Source: an uncultured Nitrospira sp.
Lineage (GTDB): Bacteria; Nitrospirota; Nitrospiria; Nitrospirales; Nitrospiraceae
Direction: 5' to 3'
Length of the DNA: 35,474 bases
NCBI GenBank assembly: GCA_902500775.1
Contig: CABVRZ010000033.1
Location: 1 to 35,474, forward strand
Shown: one piece after another, positions 16,610 through 24,500 of the stretch
How the letters are laid out: each line of letters starts with the position of its first letter
Numbering within the stretch: position 1 is the first letter of the stretch
Notes under the pieces: generated by a model
The model's input: only the letters and a program-made list of their open reading frames with translations
Databases searched by the model: none
Told to the model about the DNA's origin: nothing
Program-made: the position numbers and the translations under genes

Positions 16610-17677
16610 TTACCGCATTCCCACTTGTTCGATCAGTCGCAGGGTGGGTGCTCGGAGTTCGGCAAGTTTGGCCAACGGCACCATGGCTGCCCGAAAACTC
16701 TTTCGCTCGACAAGCGCGGGATCGGCTTGAACCTCGGGATGGAGCGGGTACTCCTTGTCGAGGTCGGCGAACATCTTTTGACCAGCCTGTGCCACGAGGA
16801 ATTCGACGAGCAGTTTAGCCTCTTCCATGCGAGGCGTATGTTTCAAGACCCCGATACCAGCCACGTTCATAATGGCCCCCATCCCACCTTCTTGTTGGTC
16901 AGGCATCAAGACAGCGAGCGGCGCAGTCGGTTGTGTGGAGAGATGTCGATAGACGTAGTAGTGATTGACGATCCCCAGCGCGACTTGACCCTTGGCAACC
17001 GCCTCGACGATCTGGGAACTTTTTTGGTAGACCTGCGTGCCGGCATTGTCACGAAGCCCCTCGAGGAATTTCTTGGTGCGATCATCACCGAGACTGGCCC
17101 GGATCACGGAGACGCCTGCTTGCAGATACTCGCTGCCGGCGTTTGGAATGGCGACTTTCCCCTTCCACGTTGGGTCGGCCAAGTCTAGCAACGACTTGAT
17201 CTGGTCCGGCTTCACGATTGCGGTGTTGTAGGTGATGATCCAGAATCGGCCTGACAAGCCGATCCAGCTGTTATCCGTTGCGCGGAATTGAGGAGGAATT
17301 GCGCGCTCAACCTCTCGCATGCTCAGCGGGCGAAACAGTCCGGCCGTACGGGCGAGTTCTAAACTCCCAGCGTCATTCGTGATAAAGACGTCGGCTGGGC
17401 TTCGGTCGCCCTCCGCTTTCATTCGATTCACCAGTTCCGTCGTGCCGGATGACAACAAGGCGATGTGTATGTTGGTCTTCCGGGTGAACTCATCCAGAAC
17501 CGGTTTAATCAATCGTTCCGCTCGGCCCGAATAGACGGTCAGCTTATCCGCCGCAGTTGCGACAGTTGCGAGAATCATTGATAAGAACAGGACTGAACAG
17601 GCAACTGTGATACCGATGAGTCTGCAGTAAGGGATGCGAGGAGTGGTATGAGGGGTCTTGTGACAGGAACACGTCAT
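16610..17677 (-). CDS. fbpA: Ferric iron-binding periplasmic protein
   Basis: The 355-aa product captures free Fe3+ in the periplasm and hands it to FbpB. A signal peptide ends near residue 43 (TVATAAD). The mature protein begins KLTVYSGRAERLIKPVLDEF, typical of this transferrin-like binding-protein family. Later stretches DVFITNDAG, LADPTWKGKVAIPNAGS, and GIVNHYYVYR with its paired tyrosines are in the region that supplies iron ligands. I chose the ATG at 17677, since AAAGG lies ten bases upstream; a TTG at 17698 is possible but unsupported. It is the first gene of fbpABC and has a Fur-box-like palindrome 42-56 bases upstream. Confidence 0.92.
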   Translation of the reverse strand: MTCSCHKTPHTTPRIPYCRLIGITVACSVLFLSMILATVATAADKLTVYSGRAERLIKPVLDEFTRKTNIHIALLSSGTTELVNRMKAEGDRSPADVFITNDAGSLELARTAGLFRPLSMREVERAIPPQFRATDNSWIGLSGRFWIITYNTAIVKPDQIKSLLDLADPTWKGKVAIPNAGSEYLQAGVSVIRASLGDDRTKKFLEGLRDNAGTQVYQKSSQIVEAVAKGQVALGIVNHYYVYRHLSTQPTAPLAVLMPDQQEGGMGAIMNVAGIGVLKHTPRMEEAKLLVEFLVAQAGQKMFADLDKEYPLHPEVQADPALVERKSFRAAMVPLAKLAELRAPTLRLIEQVGMR

Positions 17678-17718
17678 GATGGACCTTTGTACAATCAAGA
17701 TGCGGAGAGATTTGAAAT

Positions 17719-17733
17719 TGATAAGCTATATCA
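17719..17733. promoter_or_regulatory. Fur box upstream of fbpA
   Basis: TGATAAGCTATATCA fits the 7-1-7 Fur consensus TGATAAT-x-ATTATCA at 11 of 15 bases. It lies within a slightly longer palindrome, TTGATA-N5-TATCAA (17718-17734). It lies between fur (ends 17761) and fbpA (starts 17677). The simple reading is repression of fbpABC, and perhaps exbBD-tonB, by iron-loaded Fur. Confidence 0.7.
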
Positions 17734-17760
17734 AAAAGATACCAGAAAGGATTCGGATGG

Positions 17761-18192
17761 TCAATGACGGCAACGGGAGCAGAGTCCGTAGAGTTCGAGC
17801 CGGTGGGTGGTAATGGTAAAGCCGTTCTTGGTCGCAACTTCTTCTTGCAGGCGTTCGATATCGCAGTTTTCAAATTCGACAATTTTGCCGCAGCCGGTGC
17901 AGATAAGATGGTCGTGATGGCCCTTATGAGACACGTTATCGTACTGGGTCTGTGTCCCAAAGTGTCGAGCTTGAGCCAAACCCGCTTCGCAAAACAGATT
18001 GAGGGTCCGGTAAATGGTTGCCAGTCCGAGATGGGGATCTTTGCGGGCCAATTGATGGTACATTTCCTCGGCCGTAATGTGCTCTTGTCTCAGAAAGGCG
18101 TCGAGGATCAGCTCCCGCTGGCGAGTGAATTTGAGTTGGTGTTTCCCAAGGTGCTCTTTCAGCACGCCCATTTCTCTAGCATGTTTAGACAT
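17761..18192 (-). CDS. fur: Ferric uptake regulator (Fur family)
   Basis: The 143-aa product is a metal-sensing DNA-binding repressor. The N-terminal winged helix includes FTRQRELILDAFLRQEHITAEE and LGLATIYRTLNLFCEAGL, the latter being the recognition helix pattern. The dimerisation half carries GHHDHLICTGCGKIVEFE, with the His-rich regulatory site and the first structural CxxC. It ends in LCSRCRH with the second CxxC. The sequence cannot separate Fur from PerR or Zur with certainty. The iron-transport operon next door and the Fur-like box between them favour Fur. The ATG at 18192 follows GGGAGG at a long spacing of 14 bases, and that site can fold into a hairpin. Confidence 0.9.
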   Translation of the reverse strand: MSKHAREMGVLKEHLGKHQLKFTRQRELILDAFLRQEHITAEEMYHQLARKDPHLGLATIYRTLNLFCEAGLAQARHFGTQTQYDNVSHKGHHDHLICTGCGKIVEFENCDIERLQEEVATKNGFTITTHRLELYGLCSRCRH

Positions 18193-18206
18193 AGTAGCCA
18201 GCCAAT

Positions 18207-18220
18207 CCTCCCAGGGGAGG
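18207..18220 (-). promoter_or_regulatory. Possible ribosome-site-masking hairpin before fur
   Basis: On the minus strand CCTCCC pairs with the GGGAGG Shine-Dalgarno sequence of fur, forming a 5-6 bp stem with a 2-4 base loop. It could limit translation of fur. Confidence 0.3.
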
Positions 18221-18349
18221 CATTAAAAACGAAATGAAGCAGTGGGTCAAGAGTCTTCCTCTGGGCCAAAACCATAGGGTCAGGTCGCCTTTGACGGGTG
18301 CTTTCATGACTGTCTATAGTGGGATCTTTGATTGCATGGTGGGGATCAG

Positions 18350-18946
18350 GTGAGAACACCCAGCCAGATACTTGTGGACCGTGCGCTTCTGCTCTATATC
18401 CTACAGCTTGCTGAGCCTCATGGATTATTGAGTGACGTCAAGCTCCAGCAGCTTTGTTTCTTGTGCGAGCTCCAAACCTTCGCCAAAGGGGTCAGGGCAC
18501 TCCATTTCGAGTTTTTCCGGTTCGCCTACGGAGCCTTCAGTAAAGAACTTGATAATGATCTGACATCCCTCCGTCGGAAAGGCCGGGTTGAAAACTTCAC
18601 CGTCTCGGATCAGGTGAAGGACGAGGCGATCCCATTGCTGCTCACAGCAATCGAGGGACTGGAAGCCAACGAACAGGTAAAAGAGATTATTGAGGCCGTT
18701 GTCGCGACGTATGCCCAACAAGACAGTGGGATGATCACGAACTCAGTCGAGGCGGTGCAGCTGAGTACGCCCCAGGATCCTGAACTCAAAATCCCGATTC
18801 GGGATATCGTGTTCCACACGACGTTACTTGTGCCGCATCGGATCGAAGTTCGAGCGGAATTTACCATTCCTTCCGGTATCGCACGAAAGCTCAATACGGC
18901 GATGGGGTACGAGGCCAGACCGGCCTGGGATACTCAGAGTTGGTAG
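18350..18946 (+). CDS. Panacea/DUF4065-like protein
   Basis: The 198-aa product has an N-terminal helical domain, LLLYILQLAEPHGLLSDVKLQQL, followed by CELQTFAKGVRALHFEFFRFAYGAFSKELDNDLTSLRRKGRV. The pattern 'k.LqkL.fl.....fr...yGp.s.el...l..L...G.v' is that of DUF4065/Panacea (SocA-like) proteins, some of which act as antitoxins. The C-terminal 80 residues are unrecognised. No toxin partner is apparent: the neighbours are divergent fur and a convergent peptidase. A solitary housekeeping or regulatory role is therefore equally likely. The GTG at 18350 is chosen because GGGGA lies about five bases upstream; a TTG at 18332 is possible. Its 3' end overlaps the carboxypeptidase gene by 13 bases. 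Confidence 0.6.
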   Translation: MRTPSQILVDRALLLYILQLAEPHGLLSDVKLQQLCFLCELQTFAKGVRALHFEFFRFAYGAFSKELDNDLTSLRRKGRVENFTVSDQVKDEAIPLLLTAIEGLEANEQVKEIIEAVVATYAQQDSGMITNSVEAVQLSTPQDPELKIPIRDIVFHTTLLVPHRIEVRAEFTIPSGIARKLNTAMGYEARPAWDTQSW

Positions 18947-20466
18947 AGCTCGCCGTATTTTTGTTCCACGTAGTTGAGGAAGGGCTCCGGACGGAGCGAG
19001 GCGCCTGTGACCCGTTCAGCCAGATGGGCTGGAGTGAACATCCGCCCCCAGCGATGGATCTTCTGCTCCAACCACCGGCGCAGGGGGATCAATTGTCCTG
19101 CTGCAATCTCGTCTTCAAAGTTCGGGATCTCCAACTTGGCCTGCTCAAAGAATTGGACGGAATAGAGGTTGCCCAAGGTATAGGTCGGGAAATACCCAAA
19201 GGCGCCAAACGACCAGTGAACGTCCTGCAGCACGCCTTCCGAGTCGGATGGCGGGACGATTCCCAGGTACTCCTTCATTTTCTGATTCCAGACGGCAGGG
19301 AGCTCTTCTGGCTGAGTCTTGCCTTCCACCAGTGCTTGTTCAATCTCAAACCGCAACATGATGTGGAGGTTGTAAGTCAACTCGTCCGCCTCGACACGGA
19401 TCAAGGAGGGCTTCACACGATTGATTGCGGCATAGAAGCGATCGACATCCATCCCGTGCAGCTGGTCGGGGAAGGCCTGTTGTAAGATGGGGTAAAAGAA
19501 TCGCCAGAACGGCCGAGAGCGGCCGACACAATTCTCCCAGAGACGGGATTGACTCTCATGGATGCCCAAGGAAACCGAGTCACCCAGCGGCGTACCGAAA
19601 TGGCGCTGATCAAGACCCTGGTCATACAATCCGTGACCGCCTTCATGGATACAGCTGAACAGGCAGGATTGGAGTTCATGTTCATGTACGCGGGTCGTGA
19701 CGCGCACATCGGTCGGATGAAACGAGGTCGTAAAGGGATGGGCCGAGAGGTCCAGTCGGCCACGCTCAAAGTCATACCCCATGGCCGTTAAGACCAATCG
19801 TCCAAACTCCAGCTGACGACTGTGGTCATAGGAGTGGTGAAGGACACTGTCGTCGATCCGGACTCGACTGTGAGTGATCTTTTTCAACAGCGGCACCAGG
19901 CGAGTCTTCAGCACAGTAAACATTGGCTGGAGCGTCGCAATAGTCGCGCCTGGCTCATACACATCCAATAAGGCGTTGTAGGGTGAGCCCTGATAGCCAA
20001 GGTACTCCGCTTCGTCACGTTTGAGCTGGAGTACGGTTCGAAGATTTGGAAGGAACATCGAAAACTTGTTGTGCTGCTTGGCCTCCGCCCAGACCTGTTG
20101 GGCGAGGGAGCATTCTCGACTGAGCTTCATCACAAAGTCCGATGGGAGTTTCTTGGCGCGGCTGAAGTCCCGCCACACTTCTCGTAACAGCGACCGGGAG
20201 GGTTCATCCCACGATTCGCCTGGCTGTTCAGCGGCATGACCGGTCGCGGGATCTATCCATTGGGACAAGAGGGACTGGACCTCTGATGAAACGAATTTCT
20301 CATGGGCGATGCCTTGAAGCACCGCGATCTGTTCAGCCCGTGCTTCTCCTCCGCCGGCCGGCATATAGGTTTCCTGATCCCAAGAGAGCACCGAGGCGGC
20401 GCTATTGATTCGTTGAATTTCAAGGAGCTTCGTCCTAAGCGGTTCCAACGTCGCAAGGGTTTTCAA
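18934..20466 (-). CDS. M32-family metallocarboxypeptidase (Taq type)
   Basis: This 510-aa cytoplasmic zinc enzyme trims amino acids from the C-terminus of peptides. The zinc site HEGGH is at 274-278, with the downstream Glu-bearing segment SLGIHESQSRLWENCVGRS that supplies the third ligand. The N-terminal ASVLSWDQETYMPAGG and the family signatures VRVTTRVHEHELQSCLFSCIHE, PSLIRVEADELTYNLHIMLRFE and DVHWSFGAFGYFPTYTLGN are all present. Length is normal. The start is a TTG at 20466, well supported by GGGAGG a few bases upstream, with no ATG nearby. It is monocistronic. Confidence 0.95.
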   Translation of the reverse strand: MKTLATLEPLRTKLLEIQRINSAASVLSWDQETYMPAGGGEARAEQIAVLQGIAHEKFVSSEVQSLLSQWIDPATGHAAEQPGESWDEPSRSLLREVWRDFSRAKKLPSDFVMKLSRECSLAQQVWAEAKQHNKFSMFLPNLRTVLQLKRDEAEYLGYQGSPYNALLDVYEPGATIATLQPMFTVLKTRLVPLLKKITHSRVRIDDSVLHHSYDHSRQLEFGRLVLTAMGYDFERGRLDLSAHPFTTSFHPTDVRVTTRVHEHELQSCLFSCIHEGGHGLYDQGLDQRHFGTPLGDSVSLGIHESQSRLWENCVGRSRPFWRFFYPILQQAFPDQLHGMDVDRFYAAINRVKPSLIRVEADELTYNLHIMLRFEIEQALVEGKTQPEELPAVWNQKMKEYLGIVPPSDSEGVLQDVHWSFGAFGYFPTYTLGNLYSVQFFEQAKLEIPNFEDEIAAGQLIPLRRWLEQKIHRWGRMFTPAHLAERVTGASLRPEPFLNYVEQKYGELYQL

Positions 20467-20563
20467 ACCGACCTCCCTGTCGCTGTGCTAAAAAGGTGAT
20501 GATCGTGTCTTGCGCAGTGTACGCAGAGACCGCGCGTTTTTCAAACGACTGGGAGGATATATC

Positions 20564-21208
20564 ATGAAGCCGTTAGTCATGCCTGAGATCGAAGCCTATG
20601 CCGAAGCCCATTCCATATCGGAGTCGTCGGTTTGTCGTACGCTGCGCGAAGAGACCCATCGGACCATAGAGTATCCACAGATGGTCGTTGGGCCATTGGA
20701 AGGGGCATTCCTCAAAATGATGACGCAGGTGGTTGGGGCCAAGCGCGTCCTCGAGATCGGTATGTTTACCGGCTACAGCGCGCTCTGTTTTGCCGAAGCC
20801 TTGCCGGATGATGGAACGGTCATCACGTGTGAGATTGATGAGAAGTCCGCAGCGTTAGCTCGGCGCTATATCGCCCAGGCGCCGTTTGGAAACAAGATCG
20901 AAATTCGCATGGGGCCGGCCCTCGACACGATGAGGGATCTCACTGGTCCATTCGATCTGATCTTCATTGATGCGGACAAGACGAACTATCTGAATTACTA
21001 TCGGCGGTCGCTCGACTTGCTGGCCTCAAACGGCGTGATGTTGATCGATAATGTGCTCTGGAGCGGCGAGGTGCTGAAACAGTCGCCACCCGACGAATCC
21101 ACCGCCGCGATTCAGGAGCTCAATCGCACCGTGGCAGCGGATCCACGCGTCAGTGCCGTGCTGGTGACGATTAGGGATGGGATTTTGGTGGTGAGAAGGG
21201 CTGGATAA
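20564..21208 (+). CDS. SAM-dependent O-methyltransferase (caffeoyl-CoA/catechol type)
   Basis: The 214-aa product has a Rossmann-fold methyltransferase domain. The SAM-binding loop is VLEIGMFTGYSALCFAEAL, followed by GTVITCEIDEKSAALARRYI. The metal/active-site stretch is LIFIDADKTNYLNYYRRSLDLL, and it ends GVMLIDNVLWSGEV. This is the methyltransferase-3 family, which methylates small phenolic substrates with a divalent metal; the actual substrate here is unknown. The ATG at 20564 is preceded by GGGAGGA, a strong ribosome site. It is transcribed divergently from the carboxypeptidase gene and is the last ordinary gene before the accessory region. Confidence 0.92.
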   Translation: MKPLVMPEIEAYAEAHSISESSVCRTLREETHRTIEYPQMVVGPLEGAFLKMMTQVVGAKRVLEIGMFTGYSALCFAEALPDDGTVITCEIDEKSAALARRYIAQAPFGNKIEIRMGPALDTMRDLTGPFDLIFIDADKTNYLNYYRRSLDLLASNGVMLIDNVLWSGEVLKQSPPDESTAAIQELNRTVAADPRVSAVLVTIRDGILVVRRAG

Positions 21209-21286
21209 AACGCTTACATCTGGTATGTGTGCAAAGAAGATCAGAGTTTGATCACCTCCTGGTAGTTACCATGTCCTATCCGTACA

Positions 21287-21302
21287 GAATCCATATTGAT
21301 AC
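21287..21302 (+). repeat. 16-bp element GAATC-N6-GATAC, copy 1
   Basis: The sequence GAATCCATATTGATAC is the first of two direct copies spaced 21 bp start to start, about two helical turns. Two more copies lie beyond the second accessory gene, at 27773 and 27795. Confidence 0.6.
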
Positions 21303-21307
21303 ACCCT

Positions 21308-21323
21308 GAATCCAATTCGATAC
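21308..21323 (+). repeat. 16-bp element GAATC-N6-GATAC, copy 2
   Basis: The sequence is GAATCCAATTCGATAC. With its flanks it forms a 19-bp match (CCT in front) to 27770-27788, with a single mismatch. Confidence 0.65.
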
Positions 21324-21479
21324 TGATGGTAAGGGGCTGCACCCAGCATACTCGGGCATTACACAATAGAAATAGTACGCAACTTACACATTACTCATAA
21401 GTGCTGCGTGATTCGGAACTGGCTTCCTTGACAGTATTCGCCCTGGCACCGTTATTGCCTGTGGGGAATATCATAAGTG

Positions 21480-21509
21480 TTGACCACAAAGACGTGTAGT
21501 ACGTAGAAT
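21480..21509 (+). promoter_or_regulatory. Sigma-70-like promoter for the TIR-STAND-WD40 gene
   Basis: TTGACC (21480-21485) and TAGAAT (21504-21509) match the -35 and -10 consensus at five of six bases each, with an 18-base spacer. Transcription would start near 21516, giving a leader of about 75 bases. Confidence 0.5.
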
Positions 21510-21590
21510 TCTGCGCGCTGTTCCTGTAAGCACAAACCATGCTGGTTTGATTCATGGGTGCGGTCAGTCTGGCTACCAGGAAGCTAGCCA

Positions 21591-24500
21591 ATGCCAAAAA
21601 TTTTTATCAGTCACTCCAGTAAGGATAATGCGAAGGCGCTCGCTGTTGTGCAGTGGTTGGAGCAAAACGGCTGGACGGATACCTTCCTGGACTTTAGAGA
21701 CCTTGCCGCTGGAGAACTGTGGCAAGACGCATTGAAAAATGCTGCGGATCGGTGTGAGGCGATTCTGTTGTTGGTGTCACTAGCCTGGCAGGAGTCAAAG
21801 TGGTGTCAGGATGAATTCCAGCATGCGCAGCGTCTGTGCAAGACTATTTGTCTACTGATTATTGAACCTATTGCAATTAAATCTCTTTCTCTGGAGGTCA
21901 CGGCTAAATGGCAGCTTTGTGACTTGGTGACAGGTGATGATCAACAATGCTTTGAAGTTGCTCATCAAAAAGTTCCCAATACCGTGGTGTCTCTGTCTGG
22001 CGCTGGACTAAGGAGTTTGAAGCAGGGACTTCTGAAGGCAGGACTCGATCCCTCGGTTTTTCCCTACGATCCTACCCGTGGGCCCTATCGTGGGCTTAGA
22101 GCGCTAGAAGCCGAAGATGCAGGGGTGTTCTTCGGGCGAGAAGCTCCGCTCATTCGAGGCTTAGATATGCTACGACGGATGACGGACGAATGTGAGCATC
22201 TCTTTGTCATTTTGGGTGCGTCGGGAGCAGGGAAGTCATCTTTTTTGCGTGCCGGCCTTTGGCCACGACTCAAGCGAGATGAGCGGCATTTCCTTCCCTT
22301 GCCGGTCATTCGACCTGAAAGGGCTGCCATCAGCGGGCAAACTGGTCTTATGAAGAGTCTTGAAAAGACATTTCGTGAATTCAAAATAGAAAAAGCCCGG
22401 GCGACGTTATGTGCGACTTTGGCAAAGCCGGAAGGCCTGGTTGAACTCGTTGTCGAATTACAGGCAACTGCTCAAAAAATGCTAGGCCCGGGGGCGGTTG
22501 AGCCAACCATTGTCATCGCTATTGATCAAGCCGAAGAACTCTTTAGATCAGGTAATAGTGATGAGGCCACTCAAATACTCGATCAGCTCGGCGTACTCAT
22601 TGGTCAAACTGGAAGTGCGCACCCAGAAATGCCTGTACCGCGCGTCATTGTGATCATGGCAATACGCTCAGATTCGTACGAGGAGTTACAGACGGCTGCG
22701 GCATTAAAAGGACTTCGCCAGACCCCATTCAGTCTGCCACCACTTGCTCTAGCCGAGTACAAAATGGTGATAGAAGGCCCTGCTGCACGTGCTACGGCAG
22801 CAGGACAAACACTCACCGTAGAGCCAGCACTAACCGAGCAGCTGTTGCGAGATGCGGAAGGTGCAGACGCATTACCGCTGCTAGCCTTTGTTCTGGAAAA
22901 GCTGTTGGTCAGACACGGATCAGATGGAGATTTGCTTCTGAAAGAATACCATGCGCTGGGGGGGCTCCAAGGATCCATTGAGGCAGCAGTGACCCAAGCA
23001 TTCAACGACCCGGAGAAGAATCCAACTATTCCCGCTGACGAGACTGTACAGCGCATGCTCTTACAGCAGGCATTCCCCTCGCTTGTCACGCTCGATCAAG
23101 ATTCAGAAAAGCCAAAGAGGCTTGTGGCGACGTGGGCAACCTTGCCCACAGAAATCCAACCACTCTTGGAGCGACTAGTTGAGGCACGGTTGCTCACGAA
23201 AGACCGTCGAAAAGTGGCGGATGGAGAAGAAGAGGTGGTTGTAGAAGTGACGCATGAGGCCTTGTTGCGTCAATGGGGGATCCTTACAACATGGCTCAAA
23301 CTGGATGGAGCCAACGTAAAGTTGGTTGATTCCGTTCGGCGAGCCACTGCCGAGTGGCGCAAGGCGCAACATGTTGAGAAGTCGGAGATTGAAACCTGGT
23401 TGATCCATGATGGCGAGGCTCTCGCAGATGCGGAGCGACTCCTGAGCTGTCGCGATTACGATAGTCGGTTTGGTGCAGATGAACGAGACTATCTCAAGGC
23501 CTGTCGGGAAAAGGTTCAAGCAGCGCGAGCGGAACGTGTGGCACAACTGACTCGCATTGCAAGAGCACAGGAGTGGACCAAGGTGTTGCTTGGAGCTATT
23601 GCGATCGTTCTTGTTGTGGCAGGGGTCTTGATTATCAAGCAAGCAAGAGAATTACAGAGACAGACATCACGAGTATATGCGTCGGTCGCCAAGTCGATGG
23701 GAGCTGAAGGGAGATATGATCAGGCATTACGAATGGGTGTCTTGGCTCTGCAGAACACAGATTTGTTGGAGCGGGTTGAACAAGAAGCGGTTGAAGCAGA
23801 GTTGTCACGCCTATCCTATATGTCTGCCCAGATTAGCAAGATTCATGGTCCTGGGGAGGTGGTTACGGGGATGTTCAGTGCGGATAGAAAACAAGTTGTA
23901 ACAACGTCAGAAGACAACATTGCTCGTGTATGGGACGTTAAGACAGGGACGGAATTGGTTGCGCTTCCCCATGATGATAAGGTGCGGGCAGCGACGTTTA
24001 GTCCTGCTGGTCGACGCTTGGTAACTGCATCAGCGGATAAGACCGCTCGGGTGTGGGATGTCGAGACAGGGAAGAAGATTGCCACCTTGCCCCATGGCGA
24101 GGAGGTGGAGATGGCGACCCTCAGCTTTGATGGGAAACAGGTGGTGACGGCATCAGGGGATAAGACGGCTCGGGTGTGGGATATTGAGACAGGGATGGAA
24201 CTGGTCGTTTTGCCCCATGAAGACAAGGTAAGGGCTGCAACATTTAGCTCTGATGGGAAACAGGTGCTGACGGTCTCCTGGGACAATACGGTTCGAGTTT
24301 GGATTGTAGAGACTCAAAAGGTGCAGGCAATCCTGCGTCATGGTGTTCCAGTGGCGGCAGCGGCATTTAGCCCAGATGGGCGACAGGTCGTGACGGTTTC
24401 GTGGGTTGAGAACTCAGCTCAAGTGTGGGACGTTAAGAGGGAGAAGGTGGTTGCGAATTTGCAGCATGACGATACGGTGGAGGCGGCGACGTTCAGTCCA

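Larger units (their letters stand above)
21209..21590. other. AT-rich boundary gap before the accessory genes
   Basis: This gap of about 380 bp has no supported gene. It holds two copies of a 16-bp element (21287-21323) and a good sigma-70-like promoter (21480-21509), both listed separately. It marks the change from core-looking genes to conflict-type genes. Confidence 0.5.

Noticed and set aside
18350-18946. Toxin-antitoxin pair with the Panacea-like gene as antitoxin
   Set aside because: No toxin-sized partner is adjacent; its neighbours are fur and a convergent carboxypeptidase.
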